Source of the DNA: Bugula neritina
Lineage: Eukaryota > Bryozoa > Gymnolaemata > Cheilostomatida > Bugulidae
NCBI GenBank assembly: GCA_964035545.1
Contig: OZ037766.1
Span: forward strand, 18,007,581-18,071,580
Direction of reading: 5' to 3'
DNA: 64,000 nucleotides
The translations under genes and the position numbers were made by a program. Under the pieces are notes generated by a model that saw nothing but the letters and a program-made list of their open reading frames with translations, was not told where the DNA came from and made no database searches. Positions 26,150 through 42,488 of this stretch are shown here, piece by piece. Within the stretch, counting starts at the first letter, position 1; each line of letters starts with the position of its first letter.

Positions 26150-28589
26150 TCACTGAAGTATAGTGTAAGTTGCAGAAATATACTGTAACACACTGAAATT
26201 TATTGTATCATACTGAAATATACGGCAACGTACTGAAATACACTGTAACATACTGAAATATATTGCAAAATACTGCAACATACTGAAGTATACTGCAACA
26301 TACTGAAAAACACTAAAACTCACTGAAGTATAGTGTAATATCTGCAAACGCACTGTAACATACTGAAATTTACTGTAACACACTGAAATATACTGTAACA
26401 TACTGAAATATACTGTTACATACTGAGATATACTGCAAGATACTGAAATATACTACAACTCACTGAAGTATAGTGTAATTAACGGAAATGTACTGTAACA
26501 TACTGAAATTTATTGTAACATACTGAATTATACTGCAACATACTGAAATACACTGTAACATACTGAAATACATTGCAAAATACTGGAACATACTGAAGTA
26601 TACTGCAACATACTGAAAGACACTAAAACTCACTGAAGTATAGTGTAATATCTGCAAATGCACTGTAACATACTGAAATTTACTGTAACACACTGAAATA
26701 TACTGTAACATACTGAAATATACTGTAACATACTGAGAGATACTGCAAGATACTAAAATATACTACAACTCACTGAAGTATAGTGTAATTTACGGAAATG
26801 TACTGTAACATACTGAAATTTATTGTAACATACTGAATTATACTGCAACATACTGAAATACACTGTAACATACTGAAATATATTGCAAAATACTGCAACA
26901 TACTGAAATACACTGTAACATACTGAAAGACACTAAAACTCACTGAAGTATAGTGTAATATCTGCAAATGCACTGTAACATATTGAAATTTACTGTAACA
27001 CAGTGAAATACACTGTAACATACTGAAATATACTGTAACATACTGAGATATACTGCAAGATACTGAAATATACTACAACTCACTGAAGTATAGTGTAATT
27101 TACGGAAATGTACTGTAACATACTGAAATTTATTGTAACATACTGAATTATACTGCAACATACTGAAATACACTGTAACATACTGAAACATATTGTAAAA
27201 TACTGCAACATGCTGAAATACACTGTAACATACTGAAAGACGCTGTATCATACTGAAATATACTATAACCCACTGAAATATACTGCAACATACTGAAATA
27301 TACTGTAACAAACTGAAATATACTGCAACATACTGAAATACACTGTAACATACAGAAATACACTGCAACATACTGCAGCAAACTGCAACATACTGCAACA
27401 TACTGTAACATACTGAAACATACTGCAACCTCCTGAAATATACTGCAACATGCTGAAATATACTGCAAGACACTGAAATATACTGCAACATACTGAAATA
27501 CACTGTAACATATTGAAATACACTGCAACACATTGAAATATGCTGCAACATACCGAAATATCTGGTAACCTACTGAAATATGTTGCAAACTACTGAAATA
27601 TACTCAACATACTGTAACACACTGAAATATACTGTAACATACTGAAATATACGGTAACATACTGAGATATACTGCAAGATACTGAAATATACTACAACTC
27701 ACTGAAGTGTAGTGTAATTTACGGAAATGTACTGTAACATACTGAAATTTATTGTAACATACTGAAATATACTGCAACATACTGAAATACACTGTAACAT
27801 ACTGAAATGCATTGCAAAATACTGCAACATACTGAAATACACTGTAACATACTGAAATACGCTGTATCATACTGAAATATACTATAACCCACGGAAAAAT
27901 ACTGCAACATACTGAAACATACTGTAACATACTGAAATATACTGCAACATACTGAAATACACTGTAACATACAGAAATACACTGCAACATACTGCAACAT
28001 ACTGAAATACACTGTAACATATTGAAATACACTGCTACACATTGAAATATGCTGCAACATACCGAAATATATGGTAACCTACTGAAATATATTGCAAAAC
28101 TACTGAAATACACTGTAACATACAGAAATACGCTGTAACATACAGAAATACACTGCAACATACTGCAACATACTGAAATACACTGTAACATACTGAAATA
28201 CACTGCAACATACTGAAATATACTGCAACATAATGGAACATACTGGAATATACTGTAAACCACCGAAATATACTGCAACATACTGAAATATACTGCAAGA
28301 TACTGAAACCTACTGAAATACACTGTAACATACTGAAATACACTGCAACATACTGAAATACACTGTAACATATTGAAATACAATGCAACACATTGAAATA
28401 AGTTGCAAGATACCGAATTATACTGCAACATACTGAAAGACACTAAAACTCACTGAAGTATAGTGAAAAATCTGAAAATGCACTGTGGCATACTGAAATA
28501 TACTGAAACACGCTGAAATATACTGGAACATACTGAAATAAACTGCAACATACTGAGATATACTGCAAGATACTGAAATATACTACAAC

Positions 28590-31500
28590 TCACTGAAGTA
28601 TAGTGTAAGTTGCAGAAATATACTGTAACACACTGAAATTTATTGTATCATACTGAAATATACGGCAACGTACTGAAATACACTGTAACATACTGAAATA
28701 TATTGCAAAATACTGCAACATACTGAAGTATACTGCAACATACTGAAAGACACTAAAACTCGCTGAAGTATAGTGTAATATCTGCAAACGCACTGTAACA
28801 TACTGAAATTTACTGTAACACACTGAAATATACTGTAACATACTGAAATATACTGTTACATACTGAGATATACTGCAAGATACTGAAATATACTACAACT
28901 CACTGAAGTATAGTGTAATTAACGGAAATGCATGGTAACATACTGAAATTTATTGTAACATACTGAATTATACTGCAACATACTGAAATACACTGTAACA
29001 TACTGAAATATATTGCAAAATACTGCAACATACTGAAGTATACTGCAACATACTGAAAGACACTAAAACTCACTGAAGTATAGTGTAATATCTGCAAATG
29101 CACTGTAACATACTGAAATTTACTGTAACACACTGAAATATACTGTAACATACTGAAATATACTGTAACATACTGAGATATACTGCAAGATACTAAAATA
29201 TACTACAACTCACTGAAGTATAGTGTAATTTACGGAAATGTACTGTAACATACTGAAATTTATTGTAACATACTGAATTATTTTGCAACATACTGAAATA
29301 CACTGTAACATACTGAAATATATTGCAAAATACTGCAACATACTGAAATACACTGTAACATACTGAAAGACACTAAAACTCACTGAAGTATAGTGTAATA
29401 TCTGGAAATGCACTGTGACATAATGAAATATACTGAAACACGCTGAAATATACTGCAACATACTGAAATATACTGTAACATACTGAAATTTATTGTAACA
29501 TACCGAATTATACTGCAACATACTGAAATATACTGTAACATACTGAAACATATTGCAAAATACTGCAACATACTTAAATACACTGTAACATACTGAAAGA
29601 CACTAAAACTCACTGAAGTATAGTGTAATATCTGGAAATGCACTGTGACATACTGAAATATACTGAAACACGCTGAAATATACTTCAACATAATGAAATA
29701 TACCTAAAAATATTGAAACATACTGAAATACACTGTAACATGCTGAAATACACTGTATCATACTGAAGTATACTGTAACGCACTGAAATATACTGTAACA
29801 TACTGAATTATACTGAAACATACTGCAAAATCCTGAAATATACTGCAACATGCTGAAATATACTGCAAGACACTGAAACCTACTGAAATACACTGTAACA
29901 TACTGAAATACACTGCAACATACTGAAATACACTGTAACATACAGACATACACTGCAACATACTGCAGCATACTGCAACATGCTGCAACATACTGAAATA
30001 CACTGTAACATATTGAAATACACTGCAACACATTGAAATATGCTGTAACATACTGAGATATACTGCAAGACACTGAAATATACTACAGCTCACTGAAGTA
30101 TAGTGTAATTTACGGAAATGTACTGTAACATACTGAAATTTATTGTAACATACTGAAATATACTGCAACATACTGAAATACACTGTAACATACTGAAATA
30201 TATTGCAAAATACTGCAACATACTGAAATACACTGTAACATACTCAAATACATTGTATCATACTGGAATATGCTATAACCCACTGAAATATACTGCAACT
30301 TACTGAAATATACTGTAACATACTGAAATATACTGCAACATACTGAAATACACTGTAACATACAGAAGTATGCTGTAACATACAGAAATACACTGCAACA
30401 TACTGCAACATACTGAAATACACTGTAACATACTGAAACACAATGCAACATACTGAAATATACTGCAACATACTGGAACATACTGGAATATACTGTAACC
30501 CACTGAAATATACTGCAACATACTCAAATATACTGCAAGATACTGAAACCTACTGAAATACACTGTAACATACTGAAATACACTGCAACATGCTGCAACA
30601 TACTGAAATACACTGTAACATATTGAAATACATTGCAACACATTGAAATAAGATGCAAGATACCGAAATATACTGCAACATACTGAAAGACACTAAAACT
30701 CACTGAAGTATAGTGAAAAATTTAAAAATGCACTGTGGCATACTGAAATATACTGAAACACGCTGAAATATACTGGAACATACTGAAATAAACTGTAACA
30801 TACTGAGATATACTTCAAGATACTGAAATATACTACAACTCACTGAAGTATAGCGTAATTTGCAGAAATGTACTGTAACACACTGAAATTTATTGTATCA
30901 TACTGAAATATACTGCAACGTACTGAAATACACTGTAACATACTAAAATATATTGCAAAATACTGCAACATACTGAAATATACTGCAACATACTGAAAGA
31001 CACTAAAACTCACTGAAGTATAGTGTAATATCTGCAAATGCACTGTAACATACTGAAATTTACTGTAACACACTGAAATATACTGTAACATACTGAAATA
31101 TACTGTAACATACTGAGATATACTGTGAGATTCTGAAATATGCTACAACTCACTGAAGTATAGTGTAATTTACGGAAATGTACTGTAACATACTGAAATT
31201 TATTGTAACATACTGAATTATACTGCAACATACTGAAATACACTGTAACATACTGAAAGACACTAAAACTCACTGAAGTATAGTGTAATATCTGCAAATG
31301 CACTGTAACATATTGAAGTTTACTGTAACACAGTGAAATATACTGTAACATACTGAAATATACTGTAACATACTGAGATATACTGCAAAATACTGAAATA
31401 TACTACAACTCACTGAAGTATAGTGTAATTTACGAAAATGTACTGTAACATACTGGAATTTATTGTATCATACTGAAATATACTGCAACATACTGAAATA

Positions 31501-31859
31501 CACTGTAGCATACTAAAATGTATTGCAAAATACTGCAACATACTGAGATATACTGCAACATACTGAAAGACACTAAAACTCACTGAAGTATAGTGTAATA
31601 TCTGCAAATGCACTGTAACATACTGAAATTTACTGTAACACACTGAAATATACTGTAACATACTGAAATACACAATAACATACTGAGATATACTGCAAGA
31701 TACTGAAATATACTACAACTCACTGAAGTATAGTGTAATATCTGCAAATGCACTGTAACATACTGAAATTTACTGTAGCACACTGAAATATACTGTAACA
31801 TACAGAAATATACTGTAACATACTGAGATATACTGCAAGATACTGAAATATACTACAAC
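28590..31859 (+). repeat. E module, copy 1 (3,270 bp)
   Basis: Starts like Q, with 310-bp repeats at 28590, 28900 and 29210, then runs into variants not present in B, C, D or Q: TTTTGCAACA (29281), ATCTGGAAATGCACTGTGAC (29400 and 29640), TACCTAAAAATATTG (29701) and CAGACATACAC (29944). Its second half has boxes at 30840, 31010, 31150, 31270, 31410, 31580, 31720 and 31860, spaced 120-170 bp. Parts resemble 62910-64000, with more substitutions. Confidence 0.85.
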
Positions 31860-34800
31860 TCACTGAAGTATAGTGTAAGTTGCAGAAATATACTGTAACA
31901 CACTGAAATTTATTGTATCATACTGAAATATACGGCAACGTACTGAAATACACTGTAACATACTGAAAGACGCCGTATCATACTGAAATATACTATAACC
32001 CACTGAAATATACTGCAACATACTGAAAAATACTGTAACATACTGAAATATACTGCAACATACTGAAATACACTGTAACATACAGAAATACACTGCAACA
32101 TACTGCAGCATACTGCAACATACTGCAACATGCTGAAATACACTGTAACATACTGAAATATACTGTAACATACTGAGATATACTGCAAGATACTGAAATA
32201 TACTACAACTCACTGGAGTATAGTGTAATTTACGAAAATGTACTGTAACATACTGAAATACACTGTAACATACTGAAACATATTGCAAAATACTGCAACA
32301 TAGTGAAATACACTGTAACATACTGAAAGACGCCGTATCATACTGAAATATACTATAACCCACTGAAATATACTGCAACATACTGAAATATACTGCAACA
32401 CACTGGAACATACTGGAATATACTGTAACCCACTGAAATATACCGCAACATACTGAAATATACTGCAAGATACTGAAACCTACTGAAATACACTGTAACA
32501 TACTGAAGTACACTGCAGCATACTGCAACATACTGAAATACACTGTAACATATTGAAATACAATGCAACACATTGAAATAAGTTGCAAGATACCGAAATA
32601 TACTGCAACATTTTGAAAGACACTAAAACTCACTGAAGTATAGTGAAAAATCTGAAAATGCACTGTGGCATACTGAAATATACTGAAACACGCTGAAATA
32701 TACTGGAACATCCTGAAATAAACTGTAACATACTGAGATATACTGCAAGATACTGAAATATACTACAACTCACTGAAGTATAGCGTAATTTGCAGAAATG
32801 TACTGTAACACATTGAAATTTATTGGGTCATACTGAAATATACTGCAACGTACTGAAATACACTGTAACATACTAAAATATATTGCAAAATACTGCAACA
32901 TACTGAAATATACTGCAACATGCTGAAAGACACAAAAACTCACTGAAGTATAGTGTAATATCTGCAAATGCACTGTAACATACTGAAATTTACTGTAACA
33001 CACTGAAATATACTGTAACATACCGAAATATACTGTAACATACAGGAATACACTACAACATACTGCAACATACTGAAATACACTGTAACATACTGAAATA
33101 CACTGTAACATATTGAAATACACTGCAACACATTGAAATATGCTGCAACATACCGAAATATCTGGTAACCTACTGAAATATGTTGCAAACTACTGAAATA
33201 TACTCAACATACTGTAACACACTGAAATATACTGTAACATACTGAAATGTACGGTAACATACTGAGATATACTGCAAGATACTGAAATATACTACAACTC
33301 ACTGAAGTGTAGTGTAATTTACGGAAATGTACTGTAACATACTGAAATTTATTGTAACATACTGAAATATACTGCAACATACTGAAATACACTGTAACAT
33401 ACTGAAATGCATTGCAAAATACTGCAACATACTGAAATACACTGTAACATACTGAAATTTGCTGTATCATACTGAAATATACTATAACCCACGGAAAAAT
33501 ACTGCAACATACTGAAACATACTGTAACATACTGAAATATACTGCAACATACTGAAATACACTGTAACATACAGAAATACACTGCAACATACTGCAACAT
33601 ACTGAAATACACTGTAACATATTGAAATACACTGCTACACATTGAAATATGCTGCAACATACCGAAATATATGGTAACCTACTGAAATATATTGCAAAAC
33701 TACTGAAATACACTGTAACATACAGAAATACGCTGTAACATACAGAAATACACTGCAACATACTGCAACATACTGAAATACACTGTAACATACTGAAATA
33801 CACTGCAACATACTGAAATATACTGCAACATAATGGAACATACTGGAATATACTGTAAACCACCGAAATATACTGCAACATACTGAAATATACTGCAAGA
33901 TACTGAAACCTACTGAAATACACTGTAACATACTGAAATACACTGCAACATACTGAAATACACTGTAACATATTGAAATACATTGCAACACATTGAAATA
34001 AGTTGCAAGATACTGAATTATACTGCAACATACTGAAAGACACTAAAACTCACTGAAGTATAGTGAAAAATCTGAAAATGCACTGTGGCATACTGAGATA
34101 TACTGAAACACGCTGAAATATACTGGAACATACTGAAATAAACTGCAACATACTGAGATATACTGCAAGATACTGAAATATACTACAACTCACTGAAGTA
34201 TAGTGTAAGTTGCAGAAATATACTGTAACACACTGAAATTTATTGTATCATACTGAAATATACGGCAACGTACTGAAATACACTGTAACATACTGAAATA
34301 TATTGCAAAATACTGCAACATACTGAAGTATACTGCAACATACTGAAAAACACTAAAACTCACTGAAGTATAGTGTAATATCTGCAAACGCACTGTAACA
34401 TACTGAAATTTACTGTAACACACTGAAATATACTGTAACATACTGAAATATACTGTTACATACTGAGATATACTGCAAGATACTGAAATATACTACAACT
34501 CACTGAAGTATAGTGTAATTAACGGAAATGTACTGTAACATACTGAAATTTATTGTAACATACTGAATTATACTGCAACATACTGAAATACACTGTAACA
34601 TACTGAAATATATTGCAAAATACTGGAACATACTGAAGTATACTGCAACATACTGAAAGACACTAAAACTCACTGAAGTATAGTGTAATATCTGCAAATG
34701 CACTGTAACATACTGGAATTTACTGTAACACACTGAAATATACTGTAACATACTGAAATATACTGTAACATACTGAGAGATACTGCAAGATACTAAAATA

Positions 34801-37718
34801 TACTACAACTCACTGAAGTATAGTGTAATTTACGGAAATGTACTGTAACATACTGAAATTTATTGTAACATACTGAATTATACTGCAACATACTGAAATA
34901 CACTGTAACATACTGAAATATATTGCAAAATACTGCAACATACTGAAATACACTGTAACATACTGAAAGACACTAAAACTCACTGAAGTATAGTGTAATA
35001 TCTGCAAATGCACTGTAACATATTGAAATTTACTGTAACACAGTGAAATATACTGTAACATACTGAAATATACTGTAACATACTGAGATATACTGCAAGA
35101 TACTGAAATATACTACAACTCACTGAAGTATAGTGTAATTTACGGAAATGTACTGTAACATACTGAAATTTATTGTAACATACTGAATTATACTGCAACA
35201 TACTGAAATACACTGTAACATACTGAAACATATTGTAAAATACTGCAACATGCTGAAATACACTGTAACATACTGAAAGACGCTGTATCATACTGAAATA
35301 TACTATAACCCACTGAAATATACTGCAACATACTGAAATATACTGTAACAAACTGAAATATACTGCAACATACTGAAATACACTGTAACATACAGAAATA
35401 CACTGCAACATACTGCAGCAAACTGCAACATACTGCAACATACTGTAACATACTGAAACATACTGCAACCTCCTGAAATATACTGCAACATGCTGAAATA
35501 TACTGCAAGACACTGAAATATACTGCAACATACTGAAATACACTGTAACATATTGAAATACACTGCAACACATTGAAATATGCTGCAACATACCGAAATA
35601 TCTGGTAACCTACTGAAATATGTTGCAAACTACTGAAATATACTCAACATACTGTAACACACTGAAATATACTGTAACATACTGAAATATACGGTAACAT
35701 ACTGAGATATACTGCAAGATACTGAAATATACTACAACTCACTGGAGTATAGTGTAATTTACGAAAATGTACTGTAACATACTGAAATACACTGTAACAT
35801 ACTGAAACATATTGCAAAATACTGCAACATAGTGAAATACACTGTAACATACTGAAAGACGCCGTATCATACTGAAATATACTATAACCCACTGAAATAT
35901 ACTGCAACATACTGAAATATACTGCAACACACTGGAACATACTGGAATATACTGTAACCCACTGAAATATACCGCAACATACTGAAATATACTGCAAGAT
36001 ACTGAAACCTACTGAAATACACTGTAACATACTGAAGTACACTGCAGCATACTGCAACATACTGAAATACACTGTAACATATTGAAATACAATGCAACAC
36101 ATTGAAATAAGTTGCAAGATACCGAAATATACTGCAACATTTTGAAAGACACTAAAACTCACTGAAGTATAGTGAAAAATCTGAAAATGCACTGTGGCAT
36201 ACTGAAATATACTGAAACACGCTGAAATATACTGGAACATCCTGAAATAAACTGTAACATACTGAGATATACTGCAAGATACTGAAATATACTACAACTC
36301 ACTGAAGTATAGCGTAATTTGCAGAAATGTACTGTAACACATTGAAATTTATTGGGTCATACTGAAATATACTGCAACGTACTGAAATACACTGTAACAT
36401 ACTAAAATATATTGCAAAATACTGCAACATACTGAAATATACTGCAACATGCTGAAAGACACAAAAACTCACTGAAGTATAGTGTAATATCTGCAAATGC
36501 ACTGTAACATACTGAAATTTACTGTAACACACTGAAATATACTGTAACATACCGAAATATACTGTAACATACAGGAATACACTACAACATACTGCAACAT
36601 ACTGAAATACACTGTAACATACTGAAATACACTGTAACATATTGAAATACACTGCAACACATTGAAATATGCTGCAACATACCGAAATATCTGGTAACCT
36701 ACTGAAATATGTTGCAAACTACTGAAATATACTCAACATACTGTAACACACTGAAATATACTGTAACATACTGAAATATACGGTAACATACTGAGATATA
36801 CTGCAAGATACTGAAATATACTACAACTCACTGAAGTGTAGTGTAATTTACGGAAATGTACTGTAACATACTGAAATTTATTGTAACATACTGAAATATA
36901 CTGCAACATACTGAAATACACTGTAACATACTGAAATGCATTGCAAAATACTGCAACATACTGAAATACACTGTAACATACTGAAATTTGCTGTATCATA
37001 CTGAAATATACTATAACCCACGGAAAAATACTGCAACATACTGAAACATACTGTAACATACTGAAATATACTGCAACATACTGAAATACACTGTAACATA
37101 CAGAAATACACTGCAACATACTGCAACATACTGAAATACACTGTAACATATTGAAATACGCTGCTACACATTGAAATATGCTGCAACATACCGAAATATA
37201 TGGTAACCTACTGAAATATATTGCAAAACTACTGAAATACACTGTAACATACAGAAATACGCTGTAACATACAGAAATACACTGCAACATACTGCAACAT
37301 ACTGAAATACACTGTAACATACTGAAATACACTGCAACATACTGAAATATACTGCAACATAATGGAACATACTGGAATATACTGTAAACCACCGAAATAT
37401 ACTGCAACATACTGAAATATACTGCAAGATACTGAAACCTACTGAAATACACTGTAACATACTGAAATACACTGCAACATACTGAAATACACTGTAACAT
37501 ATTGAAATACATTGCAACACATTGAAATAAGTTGCAAGATACTGAATTATACTGCAACATACTGAAAGACACTAAAACTCACTGAAGTATAGTGAAAAAT
37601 CTGAAAATGCACTGTGGCATACTGAGATATACTGAAACACGCTGAAATATACTGGAACATACTGAAATAAACTGCAACATACTGAGATATACTGCAAGAT
37701 ACTGAAATATACTACAAC

Positions 37719-40700
37719 TCACTGAAGTATAGTGTAAGTTGCAGAAATATACTGTAACACACTGAAATTTATTGTATCATACTGAAATATACGGCAACGT
37801 ACTGAAATACACTGTAACATACTGAAAGACGCCGTATCATACTGAAATATACTATAACCCACTGAAATATACTGCAACATACTGAAAAATACTGTAACAT
37901 ACTGAAATATACTGCAACATACTGAAATACACTGTAACATACAGAAATACACTGCAACATACTGCAGCATACTGCAACATACTGCAACATGCTGAAATAC
38001 ACTGTAACATACTGAAATATACTGTAACATACTGAGATATACTGCAAGATACTGAAATATACTACAACTCACTGGAGTATAGTGTAATTTACGAAAATGT
38101 ACTGTAACATACTGAAATACACTGTAACATACTGAAACATATTGCAAAATACTGCAACATAGTGAAATACACTGTAACATACTGAAAGACGCCGTATCAT
38201 ACTGAAATATACTATAACCCACTGAAATATACTGCAACATACTGAAATATACTGCAACACACTGGAACATACTGGAATATACTGTAACCCACTGAAATAT
38301 ACCGCAACATACTGAAATATACTGCAAGATACTGAAACCTACTGAAATACACTGTAACATACTGAAGTACACTGCAGCATACTGCAACATACTGAAATAC
38401 ACTGTAACATATTGAAATACAATGCAACACATTGAAATAAGTTGCAAGATACCGAAATATACTGCAACATTTTGAAAGACACTAAAACTCACTGAAGTAT
38501 AGTGAAAAATCTGAAAATGCACTGTGGCATACTGAAATATACTGAAACACGCTGAAATATACTGGAACATCCTGAAATAAACTGTAACATACTGAGATAT
38601 ACTGCAAGATACTGAAATATACTACAACTCACTGAAGTATAGCGTAATTTGCAGAAATGTACTGTAACACATTGAAATTTATTGGGTCATACTGAAATAT
38701 ACTGCAACGTACTGAAATACACTGTAACATACTAAAATATATTGCAAAATACTGCAACATACTGAAATATACTGCAACATGCTGAAAGACACAAAAACTC
38801 ACTGAAGTATAGTGTAATATCTGCAAATGCACTGTAACATACTGAAATTTACTGTAACACACTGAAATATACTGTAACATACCGAAATATACTGTAACAT
38901 ACAGGAATACACTACAACATACTGCAACATACTGAAATACACTGTAACATACTGAAATACACTGTAACATATTGAAATACACTGCAACACATTGAAATAT
39001 GCTGCAACATACCGAAATATCTGGTAACCTACTGAAATATGTTGCAAACTACTGAAATATACTCAACATACTGTAACACACTGAAATATACTGTAACATA
39101 CTGAAATATACGGTAACATACTGAGATATACTGCAAGATACTGAAATATACTACAACTCACTGAAGTGTAGTGTAATTTACGGAAATGTACTGTAACATA
39201 CTGAAATTTATTGTAACATACTGAAATATACTGCAACATACTGAAATACACTGTAACATACTGAAATGCATTGCAAAATACTGCAACATACTGAAATACA
39301 CTGTAACATACTGAAATTTGCTGTATCATACTGAAATATACTATAACCCACGGAAAAATACTGCAACATACTGAAACATACTGTAACATACTGAAATATA
39401 CTGCAACATACTGAAATACACTGTAACATACAGAAATACACTGCAACATACTGCAACATACTGAAATACACTGTAACATATTGAAATACACTGCTACACA
39501 TTGAAATATGCTGCAACATACCGAAATATATGGTAACCTACTGAAATATATTGCAAAACTACTGAAATACACTGTAACATACAGAAATACGCTGTAACAT
39601 ACAGAAATACACTGCAACATACTGCAACATACTGAAATACACTGTAACATACTGAAATACACTGCAACATACTGAAATATACTGCAACATAATGGAACAT
39701 ACTGGAATATACTGTAAACCACCGAAATATACTGCAACATACTGAAATATACTGCAAGATACTGAAACCTACTGAAATACACTGTAACATACTGAAATAC
39801 ACTGCAACATACTGAAATACACTGTAACATATTGAAATACATTGCAACACATTGAAATAAGTTGCAAGATACTGAATTATACTGCAACATACTGAAAGAC
39901 ACTAAAACTCACTGAAGTATAGTGAAAAATCTGAAAATGCACTGTGGCATACTGAGATATACTGAAACACGCTGAAATATACTGGAACATACTGAAATAA
40001 ACTGCAACATACTGAGATATACTGCAAGATACTGAAATATACTACAACTCACTGAAGTATAGTGTAAGTTGCAGAAATATACTGTAACACACTGAAATTT
40101 ATTGTATCATACTGAAATATACGGCAACGTACTGAAATACACTGTAACATACTGAAATATATTGCAAAATACTGCAACATACTGAAGTATACTGCAACAT
40201 ACTGAAAAACACTAAAACTCACTGAAGTATAGTGTAATATCTGCAAACGCACTGTAACATACTGAAATTTACTGTAACACACTGAAATATACTGTAACAT
40301 ACTGAAATATACTGTTACATACTGAGATATACTGCAAGATACTGAAATATACTACAACTCACTGAAGTATAGTGTAATTAACGGAAATGTACTGTAACAT
40401 ACTGAAATTTATTGTACCATACTGAATTATACTGCAACATACTGAAATACACTGTAACATACTGAAATATATTGCAAAATACTGGAACATACTGAAGTAT
40501 ACTGCAACATACTGAAAGACACTAAAACTCACTGAAGTATAGTGTAATATCTGCAAATGCACTGTAACATACTGAAATTTACTGTAACACACTGAAATAT
40601 ACTGTAACATACTGAAATATACTGTAACATACTGAGAGATACTGCAAGATACTAAAATATACTACAACTCACTGAAGTATAGTGTAATTTACGGAAATGT

Positions 40701-42488
40701 ACTGTAACATACTGAAATTTATTGTAACATACTGAATTATACTGCAACATACTGAAATACACTGTAACATACTGAAATATATTGCAAAATACTGCAACAT
40801 ACTGAAATACACTGTAACATACTGAAAGACACTAAAACTCACTGAAGTATAGTGTAATATCTGCAAATGCACTGTAACATATTGAAATTTACTGTAACAC
40901 AGTGAAATATACTGTAACATACTGAAATATACTGTAACATACTGAGATATACTGCAAGATACTGAAATATACTACAACTCACTGAAGTATAGTGTAATTT
41001 ACGGAAATGTACTGTAACATACTGAAATTTATTGTAACATACTGAATTATACTGCAACATACTGAAATACACTGTAACATACTGAAACATATTGTAAAAT
41101 ACTGCAACATGCTGAAATACACTGTAACATACTGAAAGACGCTGTATCATACTGAAATATACTATAACCCACTGAAATATACTGCAACATACTGAAATAT
41201 ACTGTAACAAACTGAAATATACTGCAACATACTGAAATACACTGTAACATACAGAAATACACTGCAACATACTGCAGCAAACTGCAACATACTGCAACAT
41301 ACTGTAACATACTGAAACATACTGCAACCTCCTGAAATATACTGCAACATGCTGAAATATACTGCAAGACACTGAAATATACTGCAACATACTGAAATAC
41401 ACTGTAACATATTGAAATACACTGCAACACATTGAAATATGCTGCAACATACCGAAATATCTGGTAACCTACTGAAATATGTTGCAAACTACTGAAATAT
41501 ACTCAACATACTGTAACACACTGAAATATACTGTAACATACTGAAATATACGGTAACATACTGAGATATACTGCAAGATACTGAAATATACTACAACTCA
41601 CTGAAGTGTAGTGTAATTTACGGAAATGTACTGTAACATACTGAAATTTATTGTAACATACTGAAATATACTGCAACATACTGAAATACACTGTAACATA
41701 CTGAAATGCATTGCAAAATACTGCAACATACTGAAATACACTGTAACATACTGAAATACGCTGTATCATACTGAAATATACTATAACCCACGGAAAAATA
41801 CTGCAACATACTGAAACATACTGTAACATACTGAAATATACTGCAACATACTGAAATACACTGTAACATACAGAAATACACTGCAACATACTGCAACATA
41901 CTGAAATACACTGTAACATATTGAAATACACTGCTACACATTGAAATATGCTGCAACATACCGAAATATATGGTAACCTACTGAAATATATTGCAAAACT
42001 ACTGAAATACACTGTAACATACAGAAATACGCTGTAACATACAGAAATACACTGCAACATACTGCAACATACTGAAATACACTGTAACATACTGAAATAC
42101 ACTGCAACATACTGAAATATACTGCAACATAATGGAACATACTGGAATATACTGTAAACCACCGAAATATACTGCAACATACTGAAATATACTGCAAGAT
42201 ACTGAAACCTACTGAAATACACTGTAACATACTGAAATACACTGCAACATACTGAAATACACTGTAACATATTGAAATACATTGCAACACATTGAAATAA
42301 GTTGCAAGATACTGAATTATACTGCAACATACTGAAAGACACTAAAACTCACTGAAGTATAGTGAAAAATCTGAAAATGCACTGTGGCATACTGAGATAT
42401 ACTGAAACACGCTGAAATATACTGGAACATACTGAAATAAACTGCAACATACTGAGATATACTGCAAGATACTGAAATATACTACAAC
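37719..42488 (+). repeat. 4,770-bp tandem duplication, copy 1 (C-D-B-Q-B)
   Basis: Every module start recurs 4,770 bp downstream (37719/42489, 38629/43399, 39063/43833, 40049/44819, 41503/46273). Its last B (41503) is a hybrid: its 5' part has the Q-following variant (ATACGCTGTATC near 41757), its 3' part the D-following variants (CATTGCAACA near 42271, GATACTGAATTA near 42308, ACTGAGATAT near 42391). Confidence 0.87.

Larger units (their letters stand above)
18132..31859 (+). repeat. Super-repeat copy 1 (13,728 bp)
   Basis: Module order and lengths: C 910 (18132), D 434 (19042), B 986 (19476), Q 1,454 (20462), C' 655 (21916), D 434 (22571), B 986 (23005), C 910 (23991), D 434 (24901), B 815 (25335, deleted), Q 1,454 (26150), B 986 (27604), E 3,270 (28590). 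The sum is exactly 13,728, and at 31860 the series restarts with C. Its modules recur in the same order from 31860 with an offset of 13,728 bp, rising to 13,899 after the deleted B. Confidence 0.88.
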
